Source: SVTX01 sp045632305 (GTDB lineage Bacteria; Bacillota; Clostridia; Oscillospirales; CAG-272). Taken from it: a DNA stretch of 64,000 bases. A program made the position numbers and the translations under genes. The notes beneath the pieces were generated by a model, which made no database searches, was not told the DNA's origin, and saw only the letters and a program-made list of their open reading frames with translations. Shown piece after piece: positions 34,601-43,839 of this stretch (position 1 is the first letter of the stretch; each line of letters starts with the position of its first letter). The stretch is from NCBI GenBank assembly GCA_045632305.1, contig JAZQWL010000043.1, positions 1 to 64,000 on the forward strand, written 5' to 3'.

Positions 34601-35032
34601 TCAACGTCCTATAGCCGCTCTGTACGCGTCTGTACCGCCGTTTGTGTAATAGAAAATCAGGAATATACCCGAGATGAGCATGAATCCCAAGCCGACGAAA
34701 AGAATAAACCAGAATCCGGAAACTCTCTTTTCGGATTTTCTCTTTTTGTAGTCATAATACTTTTCCTGCTTTTTTGCTCCTCTGAACGTCAGCATATTAC
34801 CGAGAGCCGCCAGAGCATAGGTAAGTCCGTCGAACAGACCGTCCGTGGACATCCACAGAAGAAACGGGAGAAGTGTCATGATCATACCGGGGGCGCTTGT
34901 AGCGTCGACCAGCATTCTGTATTTTACGATAACCGCGTCTGTGGCGAAGAATCCCTGCATCGATAAGATCAATAACGTGAACGCCGCGCCTACAAACGTA
35001 GCAATCGAATATTTTAAAAGCTGTTTTTTCAC
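34601..35032 (-). CDS. DUF3899-like membrane protein
   Basis: The 143-residue protein has three to four membrane segments (about 10-30, 47-64, 70-85 and 105-128) and a conserved-looking central stretch ending in KQEKYYDYKKRKSEKR. It resembles DUF3899 proteins of clostridia; function unknown. It overlaps the oppF stop by four bases (ATGA), so it is translationally coupled to the oligopeptide importer and may be an accessory of it. Confidence 0.75.
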   Translation of the reverse strand: MKKQLLKYSIATFVGAAFTLLILSMQGFFATDAVIVKYRMLVDATSAPGMIMTLLPFLLWMSTDGLFDGLTYALAALGNMLTFRGAKKQEKYYDYKKRKSEKRVSGFWFILFVGLGFMLISGIFLIFYYTNGGTDAYRAAIGR

Positions 35033-36228
35033 TTTGAGAATTCCTCGCGATACTTTGCTTCTTCCTCGTCGTTACAGTATACGAAGTGACCGGGAAGAAC
35101 CTCGCGCATTGTGGGCTTGTTTACGGAGTAATCATGCTCTGCAAGCGCGTTGTATGTGATTCTGACTCTCTGCTTTTCATAGTGAGGGTCAGGAAGAGGA
35201 ATTGCGGAAAGGAGCGAACGTGTATAAGGATGCATAGGATGAGCGAAAAGCTCGTCGGAGGGAGCAAGCTCAACCATCTTACCGAAATACATAACGCCGA
35301 TTCTGTCGGAGAAGTACTTAACTACGGAGAGGTCGTGCGCGATGAAGAGGATGGTAAGACCGAGCTTTTCACGAAGCTCGTTGAGAAGGTTGATTACCTG
35401 CGCCTGAATGGATACGTCGAGAGCAGACAAGGGCTCGTCGGCGATGATCATATCGGGCTGCATGATAACAGCTCTCGCAATACCGATTCTCTGCTTCTGA
35501 CCGCCCGAGAATTCATGGGGATAACGTCCCGCATGCTCACGAACCAAGCCAACAAGCTCAAGAATTTCGTAAACCTTTTCATCGATATACGCCTGGTCTG
35601 TAATACCGTTAATGATAAGACCTTCGGCGATGATCTCCTTAACTGTCATACGGGGGTTGAGAGAAGCAACGGGGTCCTGGAAGATCATCTGGATCTTCGT
35701 AACAAGCTTGGACTTCTTTGCAATTTTCTTCTCTACCTTGTATCTCTTCTTGATGCTTGCAACCTCGGAAGCATCCGTTGCGTTTGCAAGATCATCCGCA
35801 AGCTTTGCATCAAGCTCGGAAACGAGCTTCTTTGCATATTCGCTGTCGCAATGCTTCTGGTCGAAGTTTGCAGATGCGATCTGCGCGCGGTTTTCTTTGA
35901 TTTCTTCGGCGATCTGCGCGCGTCTTTCGGGATCCTCGCAGGTCTTAAGCTCTGCTTTGAGCGCCTTGATATTGTCTCTGTACGAGCGTGTGCCCGCGCA
36001 GATTCTCTGTCCCTTGAAGTAAACGCTACCGCCTGTGGAATTGTAAATTTTAATGATGGAACGACCCGTTGTGGTCTTGCCGCAACCGGATTCGCCAACG
36101 AGACCGAAAACTTCACCACGCTTGATGTCGAAGCTTACGTCGTCAACTGCCTTAAAATCGCGTCTGCCAACCTTGAAGTACTGACAAAGATGCTCAACGC
36201 GAAGCAAAACGTCATTATTATTTTCCAT
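35029..36228 (-). CDS. oppF: Oligopeptide ABC transporter ATPase OppF with an insertion
   Basis: This is the second ATPase of the importer. Walker A GESGCGKT lies at 45-52, the Q-loop glutamine at 184, then FSGGQKQR and the DEPLSALDVS Walker B region. Lys51 and Gln184 are 133 residues apart; in the partner OppD they are 50 apart. The extra 83 or so residues (about 85-170) are a charged, Ala/Lys/Glu-rich segment likely to form a coiled coil. The 399-residue protein is otherwise normal, with a C-terminal oligopeptide-specific extension. The ATG has AGGAGG 8 bases upstream and overlaps the oppD end. Confidence 0.9.
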   Translation of the reverse strand: MENNNDVLLRVEHLCQYFKVGRRDFKAVDDVSFDIKRGEVFGLVGESGCGKTTTGRSIIKIYNSTGGSVYFKGQRICAGTRSYRDNIKALKAELKTCEDPERRAQIAEEIKENRAQIASANFDQKHCDSEYAKKLVSELDAKLADDLANATDASEVASIKKRYKVEKKIAKKSKLVTKIQMIFQDPVASLNPRMTVKEIIAEGLIINGITDQAYIDEKVYEILELVGLVREHAGRYPHEFSGGQKQRIGIARAVIMQPDMIIADEPLSALDVSIQAQVINLLNELREKLGLTILFIAHDLSVVKYFSDRIGVMYFGKMVELAPSDELFAHPMHPYTRSLLSAIPLPDPHYEKQRVRITYNALAEHDYSVNKPTMREVLPGHFVYCNDEEEAKYREEFSK

Positions 36229-38377
36229 CCTGAGCACCTCCTAATTTCTTCATTCTTGCAATACGGTCGCGAATGATCTTGGGAGTTTCAACCTTGGGAG
36301 CATCGGGATGCAAGAGCCACGTAGCTGCCTTATGTGTTTCGGAAATCTCGAACATAGGGGGCTGAAGCTCATAGTCGATCTTAAGCGCGTATTTATTTCT
36401 GTCTGCAAACGCATCGCCCACGGGAGGATAGATCATGTTCGGAGGAGTTCCGGGGATCGCCTCGAGCTTTTCGTTTGTATCAAGGTCGGGCATGGACGAA
36501 AGAAGAGCCCATGTGTAAGGATGACGGGGATCGTAGAAAATATCGTCGGCGTGGCCGTATTCAACGATCTTACCTGCATACATAACCGCGATCTTGTCTG
36601 CCATGTTAGCAACAACGCCCAAGTCGTGAGTGATGAATATTACGGAAAGATTTCTTTCAACCTTGAGCTTGTTGATAAGCTCGAGGATCTGTGACTGAAT
36701 TGTAACGTCAAGAGCTGTTGTGGGCTCGTCACAGATAAGGATGTCGGGGTTGGCGGAAAGAGCGATCGCGATAACGATTCTCTGTCTCATACCGCCGGAA
36801 AATTCAAAGGGATACTGGTAATATCTCATACGGGGCTCGGGGATACCTACCTCGTCCATGAGCTTGATTGCCTTTTCCTTTGCGATCTTCTTTGTAAGCT
36901 TGTAAACTACAAGCGATGCCTTTTCCTTGAAGAATTCTACAAGGTTTATTGCAAGCGCTTCGAAATCCGTAGCGTCTGCGTTAGCAATATCCTGAGCGTA
37001 CTTGTCTTCAAGACGCTGGATTATACGTGTAATATCGGAGATAAGCTCTTCCTTTTCAACAATGGATGCGGGAACGACCTTCCAGTCGATCTTCTTTCCT
37101 CTTGCGATAAGAGCATCTCTCTTCTTTGTCTGCTTTTCGAAACGAACTGCTTCCTTTTCGTTCTTTTTGAGCTGTCTGAAGTAACCTTCGATAGCCGCTT
37201 CCATAGCCAACTTGTAGGTGTAAGCAACGCTGTCCTTTGTGGGGAGAAGTCTGTCGATAGAAGATTCAACTACAGCGGACGTCTTCTTAGCTACTGACTC
37301 TGCCTGATTTCTGTCGAATTCGCCTGCCGCAAAGAATTCACGCGCAGACGCAAGCTCTTCTACAGCCGTCTTCTTTGCCTCAAGAGAAGCATAGAAGGAG
37401 TTCTTGATAGCATCCTTTTCGTATTCAACGAATTCATTCATGAAGTCGTTTGCAAGGAAGGTCTTGGTCGTTTCATTCATTTCCTCAATAGAGCAAGTGA
37501 AGGAAGTGCCGGGGTTCTGGCACATATAGTAGCCGAGACAGAAGAAGTCGGGCTGTGTGCAAGCGCAGATCGTCTTGAGAAGCTCAAGTGTGCGGGAGAG
37601 AAGCTCAACGAGAGAAGAAAGATCTCCGTTCTTTATAGCCGCCTTAAGCTCAGGGCTCTTTGCTACGAGCTGAATATCGTTGATTTCAAGATCGAAATCA
37701 CGTGTAAGGAACTCGTTTCTTACGTCCTTGAGGTTCTTCATTGTGTTCTGAAGCTTTTCTCTGTAGTTAAGCTTCTGGTTCTTTTCAATGAAGAAGAGTG
37801 TTTCTTCGATGTCCGCGATAGTTTCCTCCGCCTTGTTCTTGGAGTAAGCATAAGCGGTTTCATACTTGATAGCCATGATGTTGAACTGGTCGAAGTCACG
37901 GATCATCTTAGCGATCTTGTCCTTCTCTTCAACGCCGCGGGCTTCGATCATGTTCTTTTTAAGAATAGCAAGCAAGGAGTTGAACTCAATACGAGACATT
38001 TTTCTTGTTGCCTTGTTTTTGAGAAGCATTGCCTCTGTGATCTGCTTACCGATCTTAACGATGGGGTTAAGAGAAGAAAGCGGATCCTGGAAGATCATGG
38101 AGATTTTGTCACCACGGATCTTGTGCATATCTTCCTCGGAGATCTTGAGAAGGTCCTTACCGTCATAAAGGATCTCACCGCCCTCGATGATGGAGTTACC
38201 TGCAAGAATACCGAGAATTGCCTTGGACGTAACGGATTTACCCGAACCGGATTCACCAACGATAGCGAGAGTTTCGCCGCGCTTTACGTCGAAGGAAATA
38301 TTTCTAACGGCCTTCAGCGTACCGGACTGGGTACGGAAGGATATCTTTAAATTTTTAACTTCAAGAATCTTTTCCAT
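36218..38377 (-). CDS. oppD: Oligopeptide ABC transporter ATPase OppD with a very large insertion
   Basis: OppD normally has about 330-350 residues; this protein has 719. Walker A GESGSGKS is at 41-48 and the Q-loop glutamine at 97. The signature FSGGMRQR comes only at about 526-533, followed by ICDEPTTALDV and the normal C-terminal extension. Between the Q-loop region and the signature lies an insertion of about 370 residues (about 125-500). It is helical by composition, rich in Lys, Glu and Ala, with a cysteine patch near ICACTQPDFFCLGYYMCQ. It replaces part of the helical subdomain that contacts the permease. The core ATPase motifs are intact, so activity is expected. It follows oppC by 3 bases. 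Confidence 0.88.
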   Translation of the reverse strand: MEKILEVKNLKISFRTQSGTLKAVRNISFDVKRGETLAIVGESGSGKSVTSKAILGILAGNSIIEGGEILYDGKDLLKISEEDMHKIRGDKISMIFQDPLSSLNPIVKIGKQITEAMLLKNKATRKMSRIEFNSLLAILKKNMIEARGVEEKDKIAKMIRDFDQFNIMAIKYETAYAYSKNKAEETIADIEETLFFIEKNQKLNYREKLQNTMKNLKDVRNEFLTRDFDLEINDIQLVAKSPELKAAIKNGDLSSLVELLSRTLELLKTICACTQPDFFCLGYYMCQNPGTSFTCSIEEMNETTKTFLANDFMNEFVEYEKDAIKNSFYASLEAKKTAVEELASAREFFAAGEFDRNQAESVAKKTSAVVESSIDRLLPTKDSVAYTYKLAMEAAIEGYFRQLKKNEKEAVRFEKQTKKRDALIARGKKIDWKVVPASIVEKEELISDITRIIQRLEDKYAQDIANADATDFEALAINLVEFFKEKASLVVYKLTKKIAKEKAIKLMDEVGIPEPRMRYYQYPFEFSGGMRQRIVIAIALSANPDILICDEPTTALDVTIQSQILELINKLKVERNLSVIFITHDLGVVANMADKIAVMYAGKIVEYGHADDIFYDPRHPYTWALLSSMPDLDTNEKLEAIPGTPPNMIYPPVGDAFADRNKYALKIDYELQPPMFEISETHKAATWLLHPDAPKVETPKIIRDRIARMKKLGGAQDGK

Positions 38378-38380
38378 ACC

Positions 38381-39973
38381 TTAATCCTCCACGCCTCTGA
38401 GTGACGGGTTGAACGCGTCACGGAGACCATTACCAAACAAGTTGAAGCAAATCATAAGAAGCGAAATAACAAGTGCTGGGAATATCATCAGGTGAGGATA
38501 TGTCTGCCAGATGTTACTTGCCTCAGAGAGAAGTGTACCGAGAGATGTCATCTTCGCGCCACCAAGGTTTACGATACCGAGGAAGGCAAGCATACTTTCG
38601 CTGAAGATAACACCGGGAATAACAAGCACCGAGGAGGTAACGATAGTACCGAGAGAGTTCGGGAAGATATGCTTCCAGATAATTCTTCTGTCCTTCGCAC
38701 CGAGAGTTCTCGCCGCCATAACGTATTCCTGGTTCTTAAATCTGTAGAACTGAGTACGTACGAGTCCCGCAGTGCCGAGCCATCCCGTAAGCACGAACGC
38801 AAATATCAAGCTTGGGATCGCGCCCACCTTGGTTGCCAGGTGCATCTGGAAGAGCGTCGCAACGACTGTAAACGGAACACCGCCGAGAATTTCAGAAATT
38901 CTCTGCATTACGATATCTGTTGTGCCGCCGTAGTAACCTTCAATAGCGCCGTAAATAGCACCGAGAATGAAGTTGATGGCGGAAACGATTACAGAAAGTA
39001 TAAGGGAGAGACGGATACCGATAGCGAGACGGTATGCGAGGTCATAACCCTGAGAGTCTGTACCGAAAAGGAAGCTGGGCTCATTGCCGTTGAGAAATTC
39101 GTAGTAGTTGTAGTAAAGTACACGAACTCTGTACTGGCATGTGTTGGCGTCGCCGCCACCCACGGGCTTGAAGTATACAAGCTCGCCGTTTTCGTCAAGC
39201 TCGTAGTTAGGAACGAGCTCGAAATCCCAACCTGCGGGATTCGCAGGATCAAGTTCCTTGTTGGAGAGCTTTCTTCCGTTTTCCTTTATAGGAGTTCCCT
39301 TGTCAGACTTGTACCAATAGTTAGCATTGGCAGGATCCAAGTTATATTTATTATCCGCAATAAGAGGATAGAGGATCTGAACGTCAGGATTTTCCTCCTG
39401 GAACTTGAGTATCTCGCGGTATTCGCTCTGTTCGATATCGCGATAGATGAAGCCCTTTTCGAGATAAGTGTTTACACGAATATTGTAAATGGTATTGAAT
39501 TTGGTGCCTTCTGCCTTGAGTTCTTCAAGTCCGGAAAGAACGGGCTGATACTTATTTTCTGCTGCTACCGCTTCCTTGAAGGATATAGGATCCTTGGAAA
39601 CGTTCTGCGCGCCGATACCCGTGGCATAGTAAGAAATGAGAGACTTATAACCGGGCTGTCTTGACGCAGATCCGTCGGCAATACCGTGCTCAGAGAGAGC
39701 GGGAATGTAGGGGCCCATTTTTGCAAAGTAGGGGTCAAGCTTTGTACCTGTCTCCGTCTTGTTGAAGAAAGGAACGATGATAGCGAAGAGAATGATGAAA
39801 ATAATGATGATGGACGCAACGATGGATGCCTTGTTCTTGCGGAATCTGAGGAATGCATCCTTGAAGTAGCCGATGGGCTTGTCCGAGAACTTGACGTCGT
39901 GAATGCGGTCGTCATTATTTACAAATTCAAATTTTTCCTTGGGGATATTGTTAATATAATTCTGATTATTCAT
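38381..39973 (-). CDS. oppC: Oligopeptide ABC transporter permease OppC with a large external insertion
   Basis: The first membrane segment is at about 49-70, and the conserved LFGTDSQGYDL block that starts the permease core begins at about 302. Between them lie about 230 residues, against roughly 50 in ordinary OppC, so about 180 extra residues form an external domain. It is hydrophilic, with many Tyr, Asn and Pro. The core has about five more membrane segments and an EAA-like loop (ARTLGAKDRRIIWKHIFPN). The 530-residue protein begins one base after oppB ends. Confidence 0.9.
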   Translation of the reverse strand: MNNQNYINNIPKEKFEFVNNDDRIHDVKFSDKPIGYFKDAFLRFRKNKASIVASIIIIFIILFAIIVPFFNKTETGTKLDPYFAKMGPYIPALSEHGIADGSASRQPGYKSLISYYATGIGAQNVSKDPISFKEAVAAENKYQPVLSGLEELKAEGTKFNTIYNIRVNTYLEKGFIYRDIEQSEYREILKFQEENPDVQILYPLIADNKYNLDPANANYWYKSDKGTPIKENGRKLSNKELDPANPAGWDFELVPNYELDENGELVYFKPVGGGDANTCQYRVRVLYYNYYEFLNGNEPSFLFGTDSQGYDLAYRLAIGIRLSLILSVIVSAINFILGAIYGAIEGYYGGTTDIVMQRISEILGGVPFTVVATLFQMHLATKVGAIPSLIFAFVLTGWLGTAGLVRTQFYRFKNQEYVMAARTLGAKDRRIIWKHIFPNSLGTIVTSSVLVIPGVIFSESMLAFLGIVNLGGAKMTSLGTLLSEASNIWQTYPHLMIFPALVISLLMICFNLFGNGLRDAFNPSLRGVED

Positions 39974-39974
39974 A

Positions 39975-40940
39975 TTACTTTTCCCCCATTCTGATTCTAG
40001 GATCGATAAATCCGTAGCTCAAGTCCACAACGATGCCCGAAAGGAGACCTACGGCTGTATAGAAGATGGTATCCATCATAAACAAGTCGTAGTCACGCGT
40101 AAGTATGGACTGCAGGTAAAGCGCGCCTACGCCGGGGATCGAGAAGATCTGTTCGATGATCATAGAACCGCCGATAATACCGATAAAGCTCGAAAGGATC
40201 GAAGGAAGGATCGGAACCATCGCGTTCTTGAGCGCGTGACGAACGGTCGCCTGAGAACGTGTAAGACCCTTTGTTCTTGCTAAGAGCATGTAGTCGGACG
40301 TAAGTGTTTCTGTAAGCTCGGCTCTTGTAAAACGGCAAAGTCCTGCTACTGTACCGAAGGACAATGCTAATACAGGAAGAACCATGGAATAAAGCATTTT
40401 GCCGGTGAACCAAGTTCCACCCGCGTCATAAAGTGAGTAAATGGTCTGGGGGAACCAGCCGAGCTTAAAGTAGAATATATACTGTACAAGGAACGCGTAA
40501 ACGTAGGACGGAACCGATACGAATACGATTACGAGTGTACTGATAACGTGGTCCTGCCACTTATTTTTCTTAATTGCAGCTAAAATACCGAAAGCAATTC
40601 CGATCGGTATAGAGAATATAAGAGAGTACAGATTTACCAATATCGTAGGAGGCATTCTGTTGAAAAGAAGCTCCGCAACGTCCGCCTGCTTCTGTACAAA
40701 CCAGGACGTACCAAAGTCAAATTTTGTAAAGATATTTTTTAGATAAATACCAAACTGTACGGGGATGGGCTCGTAATATCCGAGCGCCTCAAATCTCTGC
40801 TCATAAACCTTTCTTTGAGCCGCTGTACCACCTTCGGGGAGGTTGGGGGGCAACAATCTTACGAATACGAAGCATATTGCGGTTATAATGAACAAAGTAA
40901 AGAGCATCAAAAGTACTCTTTTTAAAACGTATTTTGCCAT
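39975..40940 (-). CDS. oppB: Oligopeptide ABC transporter permease OppB
   Basis: The 321-residue protein is of normal length with about six membrane segments and the EAA loop LLARTKGLTRSQATVRHALKN that contacts the ATPases. It pairs with OppC to form the membrane channel. Two hairpins in the gap after oppA may lower expression of oppB and later genes relative to the binding protein. Confidence 0.94.
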   Translation of the reverse strand: MAKYVLKRVLLMLFTLFIITAICFVFVRLLPPNLPEGGTAAQRKVYEQRFEALGYYEPIPVQFGIYLKNIFTKFDFGTSWFVQKQADVAELLFNRMPPTILVNLYSLIFSIPIGIAFGILAAIKKNKWQDHVISTLVIVFVSVPSYVYAFLVQYIFYFKLGWFPQTIYSLYDAGGTWFTGKMLYSMVLPVLALSFGTVAGLCRFTRAELTETLTSDYMLLARTKGLTRSQATVRHALKNAMVPILPSILSSFIGIIGGSMIIEQIFSIPGVGALYLQSILTRDYDLFMMDTIFYTAVGLLSGIVVDLSYGFIDPRIRMGEK

Positions 40941-40989
40941 TTTCTTCTCCTTTTCAGTTATTTTCGCCGAAATATCTAAAATTTGATTT

Positions 40990-41043
40990 TTCGGCTAACA
41001 ACCGAAAGTTGCAAGCACTGGGATTTTACTCCCAATGCTTGCA
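40990..41043. other. Two stem-loops between oppA and oppB
   Basis: One hairpin pairs GCAAGCACTGGGA (41011-41023) with its complement at about 41030-41042, with one wobble. A smaller one nearby (about 40990-41007) pairs TTTCGG with CCGAAA. Neither has a strong T-run. Such hairpins often stabilise the upstream binding-protein mRNA and reduce read-through to the permease genes. Confidence 0.65.
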
Positions 41044-41069
41044 AAATCTAATCAAATCTTAAAATTTAA

Positions 41070-43685
41070 TTAACCTGCGTAGTTAAGTGTGCCACCTTCT
41101 TCTGCAACTACCTCTGCCCATGCAGCATCGTCGTAGTTGTAGCTCATGAGACGGAGACCACCGAAACCGTACATAATGTTGTACTCATTTGTGTAGTATT
41201 CCATCTGGAATGTAAGAAGAGAAGCGATTGTTGTACCGCAAAGAGGAATTCTGTAGAAGAACTTAAGGAATTCTTCTTCCATTGTGGATGTGATCTTGAG
41301 CTTTGTAGCGAAGTCAGCTGTTGCATAACTACCTGTGGAGCAAGCTCTGGACCAATCCTGCCATGTCATTGTTACATCTTCACCGTTGATGTTGATTGTG
41401 AGGTTTGTAGCTGCGGGGTTCCAGCAACCTGTTTCGTTGATCTGACCTGCATACTGTTCTGTATCACAGTAAACCTGCATGTTTCTGAAGGGATAGAATG
41501 CAGCACCACCCCATGCGCCGTAACCGATAGCGTATTCGCCTGCGGGAACTGCGGAGTAACGGTTTTCGATGTTACCGATAGCTTCGAATGTAACTTCACC
41601 GAAGCCGGATCCTTCAACTGCAGCATTTACAAACTTGTTGATAAGAGCAACCTGCTTGTTATCGTCGGATGTGAGAGCACCCTTAGCCCAACCGATCTGA
41701 ATCTTAATGGGCTGACCTGCTGTGTAAAGACCAGCTGCTACGAGTTCCTGGCAAGCAGTTGCCATGAGTGCCTTTGCCTCTGTGAGGTTGTAGCCGTTGA
41801 TGGAGTCGTGAGCTTCCTTAAGTGTCTTGTATGTTTCGCCTTCGCCGTATTTAACGCCGTAGAGGTTAACGATTGCCTTCATAGCTTCTTCAGTGTTTCT
41901 GTAGGAAGATGTAGGATCGTTGTAAATATCGTAGTGGTAGAGGGAGTTCATAAGAGAGAATGCGGGCTTGTAACCTGTTGTAGCTGTTACGAATTCTTCT
42001 CTGTTGATTGCAAGGGACATTGCCTTACGGAAGTTGTAGTTGTTAAGAACTACGGAGTTGATGTTCTTTTCTGTTGCATCGAGGTTCTGAAGTGTTTCAA
42101 GACCTGTGTTGAAGAAGAAGGACATTGTGTATGTTTCGTCAACCTTGATAAGCTTATCAGACATTGCGTACTGAGAAAGTTCGTCTGCGGAAGGAGACCA
42201 CTCGGAGAGCTCGCCCTTGAGGAACGCGTTCTTCATAGCGTCTTCTGTCATAACGTCGATCTGAACCTTTGTTGTTGTGTACTGACGAACCTTTTCGCCG
42301 TCAACAAGGAAGTTAGTGTAGGAGATAAGGTTACCCTCTTCGTCCTTCTTAGCTGTACCGTCAGCGTTCTTTTCGAAGCCGTACCAGTTTTCGTTCTGAA
42401 CGAAGATTACCTGCTTACCATCCTGGAGAGATTCCATCTTGTACGTACCGTAAGAAATTGTTGTCTCGAGAGATGTGCAGTAGTTAGTTGTGAGGAGACC
42501 TTCCTTTTCCTCCAAGCCAGCTTCATAGAGAGGCTTGTAAACGAGCCATGTGGATGTGCAAGATGTAAGGAAGTAGTTGAGGTCGAGGTAAGACTGACAT
42601 ACATAACGGATTGTGTAGTCATCAACCTTGTAGCAACCTACTGTGTTGTTGTACGCGTCAAGAGTTGTACCGATTTCGGGGAAATTCTGCTTGTAACCGA
42701 GGTAGTTAACAGCATATGTTTCATCTTCACCCCAGTCGGGTGTGGAGATAGCTGCAACGAGAAGTGCCCAAGATTCATCTGTAAGAGCAACGTTGCCGTT
42801 TTCATCCATGAGTGCCTTAAGAGCATCGAAGGAAGCGTCTTCGAAGATATCGTAGCCGTATTCACCATAGTATGTGTCCATGAATGTCATGCTTGCTTCA
42901 AGGTATGCACAATCAGAACCTACCATGATCCAAACGGGCTGACCTTCGGAAGTTGTGTACTTACCGTCTGCGCCCTTAACGAGGTCGGATAATACTTCGA
43001 ATTCTTTTGTGGATCCGTTATCTACATCAGACATACCTGCGCCCTGGTTGTAGTACTTAAAGCCGCCTGCTACTGCGGATTCACCTGCGTAGTAAAGGTT
43101 AGCTCTGTAGTTCTTCATCTTGGGGTGGAGGAGCATCATCATAGAGTAGATGTAATCATCTGCTGTGATCTTTACACCGTTTTCCCAAGCTGCGTCGGGG
43201 TTAAGCTTGATTTCATAAACGAAACCGCTTGTTACTTCGCTGGAAGGAAGCTTGTTGCCTTCGGCGTCTCTGGGAAGCTTAGAACCGTACTTATCGAGGT
43301 CGGACTGGTTGTCAGCTGTTACGTCTGTGATAGATGTAGCCATTTCATATACCCACTGGTATACACCACCGTCAGTAGATGTCTTAATGGACATGTCAAC
43401 GAAGGGAGAAGAAATGTAGCTGAGCATGGAGTTGTCTGCGTTAGTTTCCCAGTTGTGGGGGTTCCAAGCAGTACCGAGTGCTGTTGTACCGGACTTGTAA
43501 GTGTAGTCGAGCTTTACTGTACCGTCGGGATTAACGGGAGTCTGGCCGTCGCCGTTAGAGCCCTGATCGTTGTTCACGGGATTGTCTGTCTTCTTATCTG
43601 CGCAGGATGCGAGTGTTGCACAAACTGCAAGCATCATGATAAGAGCCATAACCAAGCTGAGAACTCTTGTGATAGTCTTGTTCAT
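41070..43685 (-). CDS. oppA: Oligopeptide-binding lipoprotein OppA, long form
   Basis: The 871-residue protein has a lipoprotein signal with the lipobox LASC and the lipidated cysteine at residue 28. The mature part fits the peptide-binding (SBP_bac_5) family, which captures peptides for import. Typical OppA has about 540 residues, so this one is about 300 residues longer. It heads the opp operon with an AAGGAGGT site and a promoter about 100 bases upstream. The codon choice is more uniform than in its neighbours, suggesting high expression. Confidence 0.9.
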   Translation of the reverse strand: MNKTITRVLSLVMALIMMLAVCATLASCADKKTDNPVNNDQGSNGDGQTPVNPDGTVKLDYTYKSGTTALGTAWNPHNWETNADNSMLSYISSPFVDMSIKTSTDGGVYQWVYEMATSITDVTADNQSDLDKYGSKLPRDAEGNKLPSSEVTSGFVYEIKLNPDAAWENGVKITADDYIYSMMMLLHPKMKNYRANLYYAGESAVAGGFKYYNQGAGMSDVDNGSTKEFEVLSDLVKGADGKYTTSEGQPVWIMVGSDCAYLEASMTFMDTYYGEYGYDIFEDASFDALKALMDENGNVALTDESWALLVAAISTPDWGEDETYAVNYLGYKQNFPEIGTTLDAYNNTVGCYKVDDYTIRYVCQSYLDLNYFLTSCTSTWLVYKPLYEAGLEEKEGLLTTNYCTSLETTISYGTYKMESLQDGKQVIFVQNENWYGFEKNADGTAKKDEEGNLISYTNFLVDGEKVRQYTTTKVQIDVMTEDAMKNAFLKGELSEWSPSADELSQYAMSDKLIKVDETYTMSFFFNTGLETLQNLDATEKNINSVVLNNYNFRKAMSLAINREEFVTATTGYKPAFSLMNSLYHYDIYNDPTSSYRNTEEAMKAIVNLYGVKYGEGETYKTLKEAHDSINGYNLTEAKALMATACQELVAAGLYTAGQPIKIQIGWAKGALTSDDNKQVALINKFVNAAVEGSGFGEVTFEAIGNIENRYSAVPAGEYAIGYGAWGGAAFYPFRNMQVYCDTEQYAGQINETGCWNPAATNLTININGEDVTMTWQDWSRACSTGSYATADFATKLKITSTMEEEFLKFFYRIPLCGTTIASLLTFQMEYYTNEYNIMYGFGGLRLMSYNYDDAAWAEVVAEEGGTLNYAG

Positions 43686-43789
43686 AACAAGGACCTCCTT
43701 TGATTTTGTCTTTTGTCAAGACGTTTTTAATTTTCTTCGAGTGTGTTATTTTAATTGTTAACGGACACTTCGAATAATAATGTAGGGAT

Positions 43790-43818
43790 ATTATATCACA
43801 GTATTTTTGATTTTGCAA
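43790..43818 (-). promoter_or_regulatory. Promoter of the opp operon
   Basis: TTGCAA (43813-43818) and TATAAT (43790-43795) on the minus strand are 17 bases apart with an extended -10 (TGA). The leader before oppA is about 97 bases. Confidence 0.76.
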
Positions 43819-43839
43819 GACTTTTTTAAAATTTTTCAA

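Noticed and set aside
35086..39664. Long plus-strand frames opposite oppF and oppC
   Set aside because: The minus strand encodes intact transporter motifs; the opposite frames have no recognisable domains.
35029..39973. Frameshift or gene fusion as the cause of the long OppD, OppF and OppC
   Set aside because: The frames are open throughout, the flanking core motifs are intact and in order, and the inserted parts do not resemble neighbouring genes.
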